Assembly (NCBI RefSeq): GCF_030137545.1
Contig: NZ_JARUVL010000005.1
Span: 37,232 to 101,231, forward strand
DNA from: Virgibacillus sp. LDC-1
GTDB taxonomy: Bacteria; Bacillota; Bacilli; Bacillales; Amphibacillaceae
Reading direction: 5' to 3'
DNA: 64,000 nt
In this document: piece by piece, positions 1 through 9,233 of the stretch
How the letters are laid out: every line of letters begins with the position of its first letter
How positions within the stretch are numbered: the stretch's first letter is position 1
Made by a program: the position numbers and the translations under genes
The notes under the pieces: generated by a model
What the model was told of the DNA's origin: nothing
Databases searched by the model: none
What the model saw: only the letters and a program-made list of their open reading frames with translations

Positions 1-8
1 TGTTTCCC

Positions 9-626
9 TTATGATTCAACAGATAAAGCACGCATTAAATAATGAATTTGACGATCAATATATTCTTCTCGTGTAAAGTTTTTTTGGAGCATCCAACGAC
101 GGAAGCCCCACATTTGTCCTTGAACAAAAATGTTATTGGCTAATAGCTCTGCATCGCGTTCCGATACATCATGTGGTAGGCACGATAAAATCACGCGTTT
201 TAACATACCGACCATTTCTCGTTCTTTTTCCAACACATATTCTTTCGATTCTTTTTTCAGCGATTTTACTTCTTGATACATGATGAGAACTTCCTCCTGC
301 ATCTCATCCATAAGCATAAGATACGCTTTCACAACGGTAACCAAGTTATGGATAGAAGGATGCTCTAAATCAATTTGTTCTTCTAAACGAGATTGTACCT
401 GTGCATAAATGGCATCACAAACTAAAAACAATACATCCTCTTTCGTTCGAATATACTCATACAACGTTCCAATGCTAAAGCCAGCTTCTTTAGCAATCTC
501 GCGTGTTGTCGTTCGGTGGAAGCCCTTTTCCTTAAATAAGGTAATTGCCCCTTTAATCATTTGATTACGCCGCTTTTCAATTAATTGTTGGTCTTTTACA
601 GAGGTCAGGATTTCATTCTCGCCCAT
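9..626 (-). CDS. TetR/AcrR family transcriptional regulator of the acyl-CoA cluster
   Basis: This is a 205-residue DNA-binding repressor. Residues about 20-66 form a typical TetR helix-turn-helix (TTTREIAKEAGFSIGTLYEY), followed by a helical ligand domain of the kind that often senses acyl-CoAs. It is the last visible gene of a minus-strand acyl-CoA degradation cluster, and its start overlaps the 3' end of meaB by 14 nt, so it is probably co-transcribed. A purine-rich stretch (AGGAGGAAGGGGG) precedes the ATG. By analogy with FadR of B. subtilis it may control fatty-acid catabolism. The palindrome TGAATGATCATTCA in the fadF promoter (9245-9258) is a candidate operator, but linking this protein to that site is inference. 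The C-terminal half does not look closely like B. subtilis FadR, so an ortholog name is not given. Confidence 0.88.
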   Translation of the reverse strand: MGENEILTSVKDQQLIEKRRNQMIKGAITLFKEKGFHRTTTREIAKEAGFSIGTLYEYIRTKEDVLFLVCDAIYAQVQSRLEEQIDLEHPSIHNLVTVVKAYLMLMDEMQEEVLIMYQEVKSLKKESKEYVLEKEREMVGMLKRVILSCLPHDVSERDAELLANNIFVQGQMWGFRRWMLQKNFTREEYIDRQIHYLMRALSVES

Positions 627-1566
627 GTGCTGTGCCCCCTTCCTCCTCTTTCCATTTTTCGAATAGCGTTTTAGCTAGCCGATAAGGATCGACACTTGCA
701 GTAATTTGCAATAAGCTGTTTTCTCGTTCCAGATAAAGCTTCACCTCTCGCCAAATCTCTTCTCGCATTAACTCCATTACTTCGAGCTCCTGCTGTTGTA
801 CTCGACGCTTCTCTCCTTCTTGTGTTTCATATAAAAATCGATGATGTGTTTTTATATGATCCCAAAGTTCGTCTATACCTTTATTTTCTGTCGTTATTGT
901 TTTTACGATCGGTACTTCATATTGTTCATTGCTCGTCATACTAACCAATTCTCGCAGCAAAGCTGTTAGCTTACCTACGCCATGTAAGTCTGCTTTATTG
1001 ATTACAAATAGATCAGCAATTTCCATAATCCCTGCTTTAAATATTTGCAGGACATCGCCACTATTCGGTGTTAGGACTACAGCTGTTGTATCGACAATTT
1101 TCATAATATCAAGCTCAGACTGCCCTACCCCCACCGTCTCTACCATAATAACGTCAAAGCCATAGGCATCACATATTCGAACTGTATCCTTTGTTGCACG
1201 CGCTAGACCACCAAGGCTACCACGTGTTGCCATACTTCGGATAAACACGCCATCATCGACGAAATGCTTATTCATTCGAACACGATCCCCTAGCAATGCA
1301 CCTCCACTAAACGGACTTGTCGGATCAACTGCAATTACAGCTACTGTTTTTCCTTCGGCTCGAACCTTCTCGATTAATCGATTTACTAATGAGCTCTTTC
1401 CAGCGCCAGGAGATCCTGTTATACCGACATACAGTGCTTTTTTTTGCATCGAAAAAATAGCACTAAGCAGCTCCAGTTTTTCTTCATCATCATTTTCAAC
1501 GAGTGTAATGGCTTTGGCTAAAGCTCGAATGTCTTTGTGTTTTATCCGGTCGACGAGTGGGTGCAT
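613..1566 (-). CDS. meaB: Methylmalonyl-CoA mutase-associated GTPase MeaB (ArgK family)
   Basis: This G3E-family P-loop GTPase protects and reloads adenosylcobalamin-dependent acyl-CoA mutases. Residues 51-58 read GSPGAGKS (Walker A), followed by the family's VDPTSPFSGGALLGDRVRM and METVGVGQSE segments and the NKAD guanine-specificity motif. The start at 1566 (MHPLVDRIKHKDIRALA) is preferred over the upstream ATG at 1602. It has AAAGGA nine bases upstream, it matches where family members begin, and no ribosome site precedes the longer start. The chain is then 317 residues. It sits between an acyl-CoA dehydrogenase and the TetR gene. In Bacillaceae this pairing usually accompanies a mutase (methylmalonyl- or isobutyryl-CoA mutase), which would lie beyond the left edge of the window. 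Confidence 0.93.
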   Translation of the reverse strand: MHPLVDRIKHKDIRALAKAITLVENDDEEKLELLSAIFSMQKKALYVGITGSPGAGKSSLVNRLIEKVRAEGKTVAVIAVDPTSPFSGGALLGDRVRMNKHFVDDGVFIRSMATRGSLGGLARATKDTVRICDAYGFDVIMVETVGVGQSELDIMKIVDTTAVVLTPNSGDVLQIFKAGIMEIADLFVINKADLHGVGKLTALLRELVSMTSNEQYEVPIVKTITTENKGIDELWDHIKTHHRFLYETQEGEKRRVQQQELEVMELMREEIWREVKLYLERENSLLQITASVDPYRLAKTLFEKWKEEEGGTAHGRE

Positions 1567-1665
1567 GACGTCCATTCCTTTCTTGCGATCAATATTTACC
1601 ATTTACACGTAATATGATTGCTTGTTATTATGAAACGATCCATAATCATATCGCTTCAAATACAA

Positions 1666-2805
1666 TTATTTCGTTAGCATTCTTCCGATAACAAGACGCT
1701 GTATTTCATTCGTACCTTCATAAATTTGCGTGATTTTCGCATCACGCATATACCGTTCAACAGGATAATCCTTCGTATATCCATAACCGCCAAACACTTG
1801 GACTGCTTCTGTTGTAATACGCATAGCTGCATCTCCTGCAAATAACTTAGACATTGCAGAAGCTTTTCCATATGGAAGCCCCTCTGATTCAAGCCATGCA
1901 GCTTGATATGTGAGCAATCTTGATGCTTCGATTTCTGTCGCCATGTCTGCTAATTTAAAAGAAATACCTTGGTTATGGGCAATTGGCTTTCCAAACTGCT
2001 CTCTTTCTTTAGCATAATCAACAGCAGCATCTAGGGCTCCTTGAGCAATTCCTAATGCTTGCGCAGCGATCCCATTTCTTCCGCCGTCAAGCGTAGTCAT
2101 CGCGATTTTAAATCCATCTCCTTCTTCACCAAGCAGATTCTCCTTCGGAATATGGCAGTTTTCAAATATTAGCTCAGTTGTTGGTGAAGAACGGATGCCT
2201 AGTTTCTTTTCTTTTTTTCCAAATGTAAATCCTTCTGTACCTTTTTCAACAATGAATGCACTAATTCCTCTATGTTTCGCATCGGTATCTGTTTTTGCAA
2301 ATACAATATAAAGATCTGCCACACCACCGTTCGTAATCCATACCTTATTACCGTTTAAAATGTAGCCCGATTCATCTTTTTTAGCAACGGTTTTCATAGA
2401 AGCTACATCACTTCCTGCCCCTGGTTCAGACAATGCATATGCACCAAGCGCTTCTCCTGTTGCTAGTCGATAGAGGAACGTTTTCTTTTGTTCTTCATTT
2501 CCGTATTTATAGATAGGCCAGCTCGCTAATGACAGGTGTGCGGATAATGTAACACCAGTTGAAGCACAAACACGTGATAGTTCTTCCACTGCAATAACAT
2601 AGCTTACATAATCTGCTCCAATGCCACCATACGCTTCTGGCCAGGGAATTCCGGTTAATCCAAGTTCTGCCATCTTATCGAAAATAGAACGATCAAAACG
2701 TTCTTCTTCATCTCGTTCCGCAGCAGTTGGCGCTACTTCTTTACTTGCAAAGTCACGAACCATTTTACGTAGCATTTCCTGTTCTTCAGTTAATTGAAAA
2801 TTCAT
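1666..2805 (-). CDS. Acyl-CoA dehydrogenase (first copy)
   Basis: This FAD enzyme catalyses alpha,beta-dehydrogenation of short- or branched-chain acyl-CoAs. It is 379 residues long when started at [19 protein letters not shown], exactly the usual size. That start has GAGGGGG seven bases upstream, whereas the 14-residue longer reading frame has no such site. The [10 protein letters not shown] flavin/substrate signature, WITNGG, and the C-terminal [20 protein letters not shown] and YEGTNEIQ segments are present, the last carrying the usual catalytic Glu. It is clearly paralogous to the neighbouring dehydrogenase at 2921-4060. Sequence alone does not fix chain-length preference. Its context with hbd and thiolase suggests butyryl-CoA or branched-chain substrates. 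Confidence 0.94.
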   Translation of the reverse strand: MNFQLTEEQEMLRKMVRDFASKEVAPTAAERDEEERFDRSIFDKMAELGLTGIPWPEAYGGIGADYVSYVIAVEELSRVCASTGVTLSAHLSLASWPIYKYGNEEQKKTFLYRLATGEALGAYALSEPGAGSDVASMKTVAKKDESGYILNGNKVWITNGGVADLYIVFAKTDTDAKHRGISAFIVEKGTEGFTFGKKEKKLGIRSSPTTELIFENCHIPKENLLGEEGDGFKIAMTTLDGGRNGIAAQALGIAQGALDAAVDYAKEREQFGKPIAHNQGISFKLADMATEIEASRLLTYQAAWLESEGLPYGKASAMSKLFAGDAAMRITTEAVQVFGGYGYTKDYPVERYMRDAKITQIYEGTNEIQRLVIGRMLTK

Positions 2806-2920
2806 TTCGTTTCCCCCTCGTATATTTTGTTTAGGCACTATTTTCATTAAATCCGTTGCTTTAGACTATTGTTCTACATGCACGAATAGTTTTTTGTACG
2901 CGCTTACCTTTTGGATTATG

Positions 2921-4060
2921 TTAGGTTAAAATCTGCTTGGCTATGACCATATGTTGAATTTCATTTGTACCTTCATAAATTTCGGTTACTTTGGCATCGC
3001 GAAACAAGCGTTCAACTGGATAGTCTTCTGTATACCCATAGCCACCAAAAACCTGCACTGCTTCAATCGCCGCTTGAACTGCTGTTTTGGTTGCGTAGAG
3101 CTTTGCCATTGATGCTTCTTTGCCACAAGGGATGTCTTGTTGAACGAGTGATGCAGCATGATAGATTAATAGCTTGGCAGCTTCTACATTAGTTGCCATG
3201 TCAGCAAGTTTAAAGGAAACGCCTTGATGGACAGCAATCGGTTTTCCAAACTGCTTCCGTTCTTTTGCATAGGAAACTGCATGCTCTAGCGCTGCTTCGC
3301 CTATTCCTAAAGCTTGCGCAGCAATTCCAATTCGGCCAACATTTAAATTTGCCATCGCAATTTTAAATCCTTGCCCCTCTTCTCCTAATAGCTGTTGCTG
3401 TGGAACCTTACATTGATCAAAGGTTAGCTGAACTGTATTAGAACCATGTAACCCCATTTTTCTTTCTTTCTTCCCTATTACAAGACCAGGTGTATCTTTT
3501 TCAACAATAAATGCACTAATCCCGTTTGAACCGGATTCGTTCCCTGTTCTTGCAAAGGTAATATACGTATCTGCTTCGCCACCATTCGTAATAAATACCT
3601 TTGAGCCTGATAAAATATAGTGATCTCCATCTTTAACTGCTTTTGTTTTTAAATTGGCAGCATCAGAACCCGCACCTGGCTCTGTTAGCGCAAAGGCTCC
3701 TAAATATTCTCCTCTAGCTAGCTTTGGCAAATAATGCGCTTTTTGCGCATCATTCCCGAAATATAAAATGGGATTCGTTCCTACAGATGTATGAACAGAC
3801 AAAATAACCCCGAGTGCCGCACTCACTTTCGAAAGCTCATGAATCGCAATAATATAAGAAGTAAAGTCCATCCCGCTTCCGCCATATTTTTCTGGAATGG
3901 AAATCCCCATTAATCCAAGCTCTCCCATTTTTTGAACAAGCGCTTTTGGAAATCGATCTGTTTGCTCCATAAGATCTACTTCCTTTGCAACTTCTTTTTG
4001 GGCAAAATCACGAACCATTTTCCGCATCATTTGTTGCTCTTCCGTAAAATGCATATTCAT
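2921..4060 (-). CDS. Acyl-CoA dehydrogenase (second copy)
   Basis: This is another 379-residue acyl-CoA dehydrogenase, started at MNMHFTEEQQMMRKMVRDF where AAGGGGGAG lies six bases upstream of the ATG (4060). Motifs parallel the first copy: [38 protein letters not shown] and YEGTNEIQ with the catalytic Glu. It is separated from hbd by 45 nt and from the first dehydrogenase by 115 nt, so the genes are probably one transcript. Tandem paralogous dehydrogenases beside hbd and thiolase are common in Bacillaceae, where one copy typically acts on butyryl-CoA and the other on a branched or longer substrate. Which copy does which cannot be told here. Confidence 0.94.
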   Translation of the reverse strand: MNMHFTEEQQMMRKMVRDFAQKEVAKEVDLMEQTDRFPKALVQKMGELGLMGISIPEKYGGSGMDFTSYIIAIHELSKVSAALGVILSVHTSVGTNPILYFGNDAQKAHYLPKLARGEYLGAFALTEPGAGSDAANLKTKAVKDGDHYILSGSKVFITNGGEADTYITFARTGNESGSNGISAFIVEKDTPGLVIGKKERKMGLHGSNTVQLTFDQCKVPQQQLLGEEGQGFKIAMANLNVGRIGIAAQALGIGEAALEHAVSYAKERKQFGKPIAVHQGVSFKLADMATNVEAAKLLIYHAASLVQQDIPCGKEASMAKLYATKTAVQAAIEAVQVFGGYGYTEDYPVERLFRDAKVTEIYEGTNEIQHMVIAKQILT

Positions 4061-4105
4061 TGGATGCTCCCCCTTTTGATCACAAAAAGCTACGTTTATC
4101 ATTTA

Positions 4106-4957
4106 TCATTCATATTGGTAGAAACCACGACCGGATTTTTTACCAAGCCATCCTGCACTAACATATTTGCGAAGTAAAGGACATGGACGGTATTTCGAAT
4201 CTCCTAAGCCATCATGCATGACTTCCATAATGGAAAGACATGTATCAAGTCCAATAAAATCCGCCAGCGTTAATGGTCCCATCGGATGATTCATTCCAAG
4301 CTTCATTACCGTATCAACATCCTCTACAGAGGCAACCCCTTCATAAACAGCATAAATCGCTTCATTGATTAACGGCATTAATACACGGTTCGCTACAAAG
4401 CCTGGAAAGTCATTTACTTCTACTGATGTTTTACCAAGCGTATCTGCCATCTTTTTTATCGTTTCAAAGGTTTCGTCGCTTGTTTGTAGACCTTTTATGA
4501 TTTCAACAAGCTGCATAACTGGCACTGGATTCATGAAGTGCATGCCAATTACCTTTTCAGGCCGATTTGTTACTGCTGCAATTTCTGTAATTGGTAATGA
4601 TGATGTATTAGAAGCTAAAATGGTATGTGCTGGCGTTATTCGTGCAAGCTCTTGAAAGACCTTAGTTTTAACCTCCATGTTCTCGACAACTGCTTCAATC
4701 ACGACATCACAGCTCGCAGCAGCATCAACCTGTTTAGCGGCTGTTAAGCGCTGTAACGTCTCATCCTTATCAGCTGGGCTTATTCTTTCTTTTTGTACTG
4801 CTTTTTCGAGCAGCCGTTCAATATGCTGCATCCCCTTCTCCAACGCCTGTTCATTCTTATCATGTAAAAAAACCTGATATCCAGCTTGTGCACAAACCTG
4901 TGCAATCCCTGACCCCATTTGTCCTGCACCAACAACCATGACATTTCTAATTTCCAT
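4106..4957 (-). CDS. mmgB: 3-hydroxybutyryl-CoA dehydrogenase
   Basis: This 283-residue NAD(P)-dependent enzyme interconverts 3-hydroxyacyl-CoA and 3-ketoacyl-CoA in beta-oxidation or the acetoacetyl-CoA pathway. The N-terminal Rossmann motif is VVGAGQMGSGIAQVCA. The middle carries NTSSLPITEIA and GMHFMNPVPVMQLVEII with the catalytic His region, then the helical dimerisation domain (NHPMGPLTLADFIGLD). The ATG is preceded by GAGGGGGAAAG. The 331-nt gap to the upstream thiolase contains a dispersed repeat and a cre-like palindrome, so this gene may start its own transcript. The mmgB name is by similarity to the B. subtilis mother-cell mmg enzyme. An Hbd-type label would be equally reasonable. 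Confidence 0.92.
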   Translation of the reverse strand: MEIRNVMVVGAGQMGSGIAQVCAQAGYQVFLHDKNEQALEKGMQHIERLLEKAVQKERISPADKDETLQRLTAAKQVDAAASCDVVIEAVVENMEVKTKVFQELARITPAHTILASNTSSLPITEIAAVTNRPEKVIGMHFMNPVPVMQLVEIIKGLQTSDETFETIKKMADTLGKTSVEVNDFPGFVANRVLMPLINEAIYAVYEGVASVEDVDTVMKLGMNHPMGPLTLADFIGLDTCLSIMEVMHDGLGDSKYRPCPLLRKYVSAGWLGKKSGRGFYQYE

Positions 4958-5056
4958 ACCTTTCCCCCTCGTATATTATGTTTACACTATTTTCCGCCTC
5001 TTGTTTCTCACTGTTCCCATAAATTATTACATCGGTTAAACCCAATACTTCGCTCT

Positions 5057-5072
5057 ACGGGTAAGCGCTTAC
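5057..5072. promoter_or_regulatory. Cre-like palindrome upstream of the hbd-acd-acd-meaB genes
   Basis: GTAAGCGCTTAC is a perfect 12-base palindrome. The surrounding GGTAAGCGCTTACA matches the CcpA cre consensus (TGNAARCGNWWWCA) at all but one fixed position. It lies about 100 nt before the hbd start. It abuts the dispersed repeat at 5082-5190 and could be coincidental. Confidence 0.4.
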
Positions 5073-5081
5073 AGGAGTTAT

Positions 5082-5190
5082 CGCTTGAGCCTCCTCGTTC
5101 GCAAAAAATGCTCACTATGGGGTCTCAAGACGCATGTTTTTCCCGCAGGAGTCGCCGCCTCTCGTTCTAAGCAACTAAATAAAGGCTCAA
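5082..5190 (+). repeat. Dispersed intergenic repeat, copy 1
   Basis: This stretch is GC-richer than its surroundings and carries the blocks CTTGAGCCTCCTCG, GGTCTCAAG, CCCGCAGGAGTCGCCGCC and TTCTAAGCAACTAAATA in that order. The same blocks occur in the same order, diverged, on the opposite strand at 62027-62104. It fills most of the 331-nt gene-free gap at 4958-5288. Similar GC-rich intergenic sequences recur in Bacillaceae chromosomes, as far as I recall. They have no accepted function that I know of. No ORF worth calling lies here. Confidence 0.7.
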
Positions 5191-5288
5191 ACTCCTTGGG
5201 TACTCCGTGATAGTTTTTATCCATCCATGTTTTTGCACAATAATAAGTTCATTCCAGCACTTAGCGGGCAAGTGCTTGTAATGATCAC

Positions 5289-6476
5289 TTATTTTTTAGG
5301 AACCTCAACTAATACAGCATCACCTTGCCCGCCACCACTGCAAATCGCTGCAATACCAAGTCCACCGCCAAGTCGCTTTAATTCATGAATTAACGTTAAA
5401 ATGATACGTGCACCACTTGCACCAATTGGATGCCCAAGCGCAACTGCTCCACCATTAACATTTATCTTCTCTGGATCAACGTCGGCGATCTTCCCACTTG
5501 CTAAGGATACAGCAGCAAATGCTTCATTGATCTCAAATAAATCAATATCTTCTTTTGCATAGCCCGTTTTTTCAAGAAGCTTATTTATGACAAGCCCAGG
5601 AGTTTGTGGAAATTTCTCTGCTTCTACAGCTACTTCCGCATGGCCGAGTATCGTTGCCATTACTTCTTTATTCATTTCTTTTGCTTTTTCATCTGACATT
5701 ACGACGAAAGCACATGCTCCATCATTTACACCAGGCGCATTTCCAGCAGTGATGGTTCCATTGGGATCAAATGCAGGACGCAGCTTTGCTAATTTTTCAA
5801 CACTTGTGTCCTTTCTTGGTGCTTCATCCGTATCAACGATAATTGGATCGCCTTTTCGTTGTGGCACTTCCAATGGAACGATTTCCTCTTGAAATTTTCC
5901 TTCTTCGATTGCTTTGATAGCCCGCTGATGACTCTGATATGCCCATTCATCCTGTGCTTCTCGCGTTAGGGAAAATTCCTCCGCAGTTAAATTTCCATAA
6001 TTCCCCATGTGCACGCCTGTAAATGTGCAGGTTAAACCGTCATGCATCATCATATCTTTTACAGCTTTATCTCCCATGCGATTTCCCCATCGTGCATCTG
6101 GAAGAAAATATGGTGCATTTGACATACTCTCCATACCACCTGCAACGATAACATCTTCTTCACCAAGGCGAATTAATTGATCAGCTAATGTTACACTTCT
6201 CAAGCCAGAAGCACATACTTTATTAATTGTTTCTGTCTTTACTGTCCAAGGAATTCCAGCTTCACGTGCAGCTTGTCGTGATGGGATTTGTCCTTGTCCG
6301 CCTTGTAATACAGTTCCCATAATTACTTCATCAACTTCCGTACCATCCATTCCTGCACGTTGAAGTGCTTCACGGATTGCAGTTCCTCCTAGCTGTGATG
6401 CAGTAAAGCTTTTTAATCCACCTCCGAATTTTCCAAAGGGTGTTCTTGCTCCTGAAACAATAACCGTTTTTCGCAT
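5289..6476 (-). CDS. Acetyl-CoA acetyltransferase (thiolase)
   Basis: This biosynthetic-type thiolase of about 395 residues condenses or cleaves acetoacetyl-CoA. The nucleophile is Cys88 in [12 protein letters not shown], the active-site His lies in [19 protein letters not shown], and the second catalytic Cys is in CSGGGQGDA near the C-terminus. The start at 6476 ([19 protein letters not shown]) agrees with family members. A start four codons upstream (6488) is possible because AAAAAGGA precedes it more closely. The upstream 546-nt gap holds a dispersed repeat and a terminator, so this gene probably begins a transcript separate from fadF. A TATAAT box at 6569-6574 lacks a convincing -35 partner. 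Confidence 0.94.
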   Translation of the reverse strand: MRKTVIVSGARTPFGKFGGGLKSFTASQLGGTAIREALQRAGMDGTEVDEVIMGTVLQGGQGQIPSRQAAREAGIPWTVKTETINKVCASGLRSVTLADQLIRLGEEDVIVAGGMESMSNAPYFLPDARWGNRMGDKAVKDMMMHDGLTCTFTGVHMGNYGNLTAEEFSLTREAQDEWAYQSHQRAIKAIEEGKFQEEIVPLEVPQRKGDPIIVDTDEAPRKDTSVEKLAKLRPAFDPNGTITAGNAPGVNDGACAFVVMSDEKAKEMNKEVMATILGHAEVAVEAEKFPQTPGLVINKLLEKTGYAKEDIDLFEINEAFAAVSLASGKIADVDPEKINVNGGAVALGHPIGASGARIILTLIHELKRLGGGLGIAAICSGGGQGDAVLVEVPKK

Positions 6477-6691
6477 CCTTTTATACATCCTTTCCTTTTT
6501 GGATTACACTTTCCATTTATCATGAACTCCATTTTCACAAAATGATTTGTTGCTACTCTTGCAAAAGCATTATACTCGAAATAGTGTGAAAATCGTTAGT
6601 GAATTTTTTGCCTTAGATAACGATTTACTATTTCTTATCCCCATATCACTCGTATACAGCAATTTTAGAATCATGGCTTCCTGCGTTCTAG

Positions 6692-6832
6692 TGAAGGAAA
6701 AATGCTGAGACTCCTTGGAAATAAAGTGCACATTTCCTTCGTGCGATGTTACGCTTTCGAAGTCTTCCTTGTCCTGTGGGAGCAGAGGCTCATCAGCCGC
6801 CCACGGAAAGCGAAGTATTTTTCCGAAACGGC
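6692..6832 (+). repeat. Dispersed intergenic repeat, variant copy 2
   Basis: The segment runs from GGAAAAATGCTGAGACTCC to CACGGAAAGCGAAGTATTTTTCCG, with CCTGTGGGAGCAGAGGCTCATCAGCC inside. This is the GAGACTCCTGYGGG / GAGGCTCA / CGGAAAGCGAAGTATTTTTC layout of repeats I recall from other Bacillaceae genomes. It resembles copies 1 and 3 in the CTCCTGTGGG and AGGCTCA parts only. A 90-codon open frame runs through it on the minus strand, has no ribosome site, and is an artefact of the repeat. The remainder of the 546-nt gap (6477-7034) shows only the terminator at 6944-6975. Confidence 0.6.
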
Positions 6833-6943
6833 TTGTTAGCAATAGAAACGCATCGGGATTCTCCCTTAATACGATTTATTCGTGAGTAGGGTTGTAAAAA
6901 ATGCCTCGCTTATATTCGATTGAACGCTCGCTCAACACGGGCT

Positions 6944-6975
6944 TTCAAAAGAGGAAGAGGAATGCCCTCTTCCTA
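6944..6975 (-). terminator. Rho-independent terminator after fadF
   Basis: On the minus strand AGGAAGAGG and CCTCTTCCT form a perfect 9-bp stem around a 5-nt loop, followed by CTTTTG. It lies about 60 nt past the fadF stop codon and separates fadF from the thiolase transcript. Confidence 0.75.
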
Positions 6976-7034
6976 ACTATGAGTTTATCATAATTGTATT
7001 TCATAGAAAAAGCGGAACTGCCAAAGAGGCAAGG

Positions 7035-9143
7035 CTAAGCTGTTTTTGAAGCTTCTTCTATTAAAACAGATAATGCTAGAATCTCTGCAACATCCATCGT
7101 TTGAATATCCTCTTCTACTTCCTTCGCCTTTGTTCCATCACTCAACATCGTCAAACAGAATGGACAAGCGCTTGATATCATAGAAGGCTGAACAGCAAGT
7201 GCTTGCTCTGTACGTGCTACATTGATGCGATTTCCTGTCGTTTCTTCTGCCCACATTAAGCCACCACCTGCACCACAGCACATCCCGTTTTCACGACTGC
7301 GATCCATCTCTACTAATTCTAACCCCGGAATAGCCCTCAGGATTTCACGTGGAGGATCATACACGCCATTATATCTTCCTAAATAACAAGAATCATGATA
7401 CGTTAATCTTTCATTAATTGAGCGTTCTGGTTTTAACTTGCCATTCATAACGAGATCATATAGCAGCTGTGTATGATGGTACACCTCTGCAGTAAAGCCA
7501 AAATCAGGGTATTCATTTTTAAAAATATTGTATGCGTGAGGATCAATCGTAACGATTTTTTTCACATCATGTTTTTGAAATTCTTTTATGTTTTTCTCGG
7601 CAATCTCTTGGAATAAAAACTCATTTCCAATTCTGCGTGCCGTATCTCCTGAATTTGCTTCTTTATTTCCTAGAATAGCAAAGCGGATCCCCGCTTGATT
7701 CATTAATTTAGCAAATGCAATTGCGATTTTCTGGCTTCTGCTATCATAAGCCCCCATCGAGCTAACCCAGAATAAGTAATCAAATTCCTTTTCTTCCTTT
7801 TTCAGCTCTTTTACAGTTGGAATATAAACAGATTCATCGAGCTCACGCCATTTAATTCGATCTTTTTTAGAAAGACCCCATGGATTTCCTTGGCGTTCGA
7901 TATTCATAACCGCACGTTGAATATCCGAATCCATTTTCCCTTCTGTCATAACAAGATAACGACGCAAATCAATAATCTTATCTACATGTTCATTCATGAC
8001 CGGGCATGCATCCTCACAATTTCGGCATGTTGTACATGCACCAAGTTCTTCTTCTGTTATGACATCACCAATTAATTGAATGCCTTCTACACTTGCCGCC
8101 GCTTCGTTTCTTGCCTTTGTAGCTAATTGATTCCCTGTTGTTCCTGCAAATGCAAAGGTAGGTACCCATGGCGTTTTTCCTGTTACTGCTGCCCCTTTTT
8201 CTGTTAGATGATCACGAAGCTTAATCATCAAATCCATTGGTGAAAGCATTTTTCCTGTTGTTGATGCTGGGCATACATCAGTACAACGACCACATTCAAC
8301 ACATGCATAGAAATCTATCATTTGCGCCTGTTCAAAGTCTTCTACTTTCCCAACACCAAAGGATACTTCTTCTTCCTCTTCATCTTCGATATCAAAGTCG
8401 AGCTTTTTTAGTTTCCCTGGCACACGCTTACTGAAAAAAACATTAATTGGTGCTGCAATTAAATGGGCATGCTTTGACTGTGGAACATAAACGAGAAAGG
8501 ACAGTAAGGTAATCGTATGAATCCACCACGCAATATAAAAGACTACCATTGCTACAGTTGGTGAGAGCCAACCAAAGACACCTGCTATGAGACTAGCAAT
8601 TGGCTCTGTCCATGTTGGATCATGGCCATGCCAAATTTGCGCCATTCCATTTCCTAGTAGAACAGAAAGCATTAATGTACCGATAAAAATGAGAACAAGA
8701 CCAGCTTTAAATCCTCGCTTTAATCGAACAAGCTTTTCAATATAACGGCGATAAAACGCCCAAACTACCGCAGTGAGAATCATCAACGTTACGAGCTCTT
8801 GAAAAAAAGTAAATCCCGGATAAAGCGGTCCGAAAGGCAAATGCTTTTCTGGAACCAACCCTTTAATAAACATGTCGATCGCGCCAAATTGAACAAGGAT
8901 AAAGCCGTAAAACATCATAACGTGAATTGCACCTGACTTTTTATCCTTTAAAAGCTTTGTTTGACCAAATACAATGGTCAGGATTTTTTTCAGCCGGGTT
9001 TTTAAATCCTTATCAAAATCCGATTTTCTTCCAAGCTTTATATATGCAACTCTTGTTGCAATTACCTTGGCAAATAAAAAAACGGCATAACCAGTTATTC
9101 CAATGAATGCAAGTAAATTCACCAACAAAAATAAATTCACCAT
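7035..9143 (-). CDS. fadF: FadF-like membrane Fe-S oxidoreductase (heterodisulfide reductase-related)
   Basis: This 702-residue protein matches the size and layout of B. subtilis FadF (YwjF), proposed to pass electrons from acyl-CoA dehydrogenase/ETF to the quinone pool. The N-terminal third (about residues 5-225) has several membrane segments. It is followed by two [4Fe-4S] ferredoxin motifs, CVECGRCTDVCP near residue 280 and CTTCRNCEDACP near 370. The C-terminal region carries CCG-type cysteine motifs of heterodisulfide reductase subunits (HDSCYLGRYNGVYDPPR, MCCGAGGG near 620). It starts at an ATG with GGGGGAGCGG upstream. It lies upstream of the acyl-CoA genes and has its own promoter with an embedded palindrome. 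A terminator follows, so it is a single-gene transcript. Confidence 0.92.
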   Translation of the reverse strand: MVNLFLLVNLLAFIGITGYAVFLFAKVIATRVAYIKLGRKSDFDKDLKTRLKKILTIVFGQTKLLKDKKSGAIHVMMFYGFILVQFGAIDMFIKGLVPEKHLPFGPLYPGFTFFQELVTLMILTAVVWAFYRRYIEKLVRLKRGFKAGLVLIFIGTLMLSVLLGNGMAQIWHGHDPTWTEPIASLIAGVFGWLSPTVAMVVFYIAWWIHTITLLSFLVYVPQSKHAHLIAAPINVFFSKRVPGKLKKLDFDIEDEEEEEVSFGVGKVEDFEQAQMIDFYACVECGRCTDVCPASTTGKMLSPMDLMIKLRDHLTEKGAAVTGKTPWVPTFAFAGTTGNQLATKARNEAAASVEGIQLIGDVITEEELGACTTCRNCEDACPVMNEHVDKIIDLRRYLVMTEGKMDSDIQRAVMNIERQGNPWGLSKKDRIKWRELDESVYIPTVKELKKEEKEFDYLFWVSSMGAYDSRSQKIAIAFAKLMNQAGIRFAILGNKEANSGDTARRIGNEFLFQEIAEKNIKEFQKHDVKKIVTIDPHAYNIFKNEYPDFGFTAEVYHHTQLLYDLVMNGKLKPERSINERLTYHDSCYLGRYNGVYDPPREILRAIPGLELVEMDRSRENGMCCGAGGGLMWAEETTGNRINVARTEQALAVQPSMISSACPFCLTMLSDGTKAKEVEEDIQTMDVAEILALSVLIEEASKTA

Positions 9144-9233
9144 CCGCTCCCCCTTTGTTATAGTATAGCGAAAAATGATAACGGTTGCATTTTTCAGAAA
9201 AAAATAATTTCTAATTCCTGCATGTATACGTCT

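Noticed and set aside
5256..5276. AGCACTT/AAGTGCT hairpin downstream of the thiolase gene
   Set aside because: The stem is only 7 bp and has no T-run, so it is not called as a terminator.
6570..6842. 90-codon minus-strand frame in the fadF-thiolase gap
   Set aside because: It runs through a dispersed repeat, has no ribosome site, and its sequence is a translation of the repeat.
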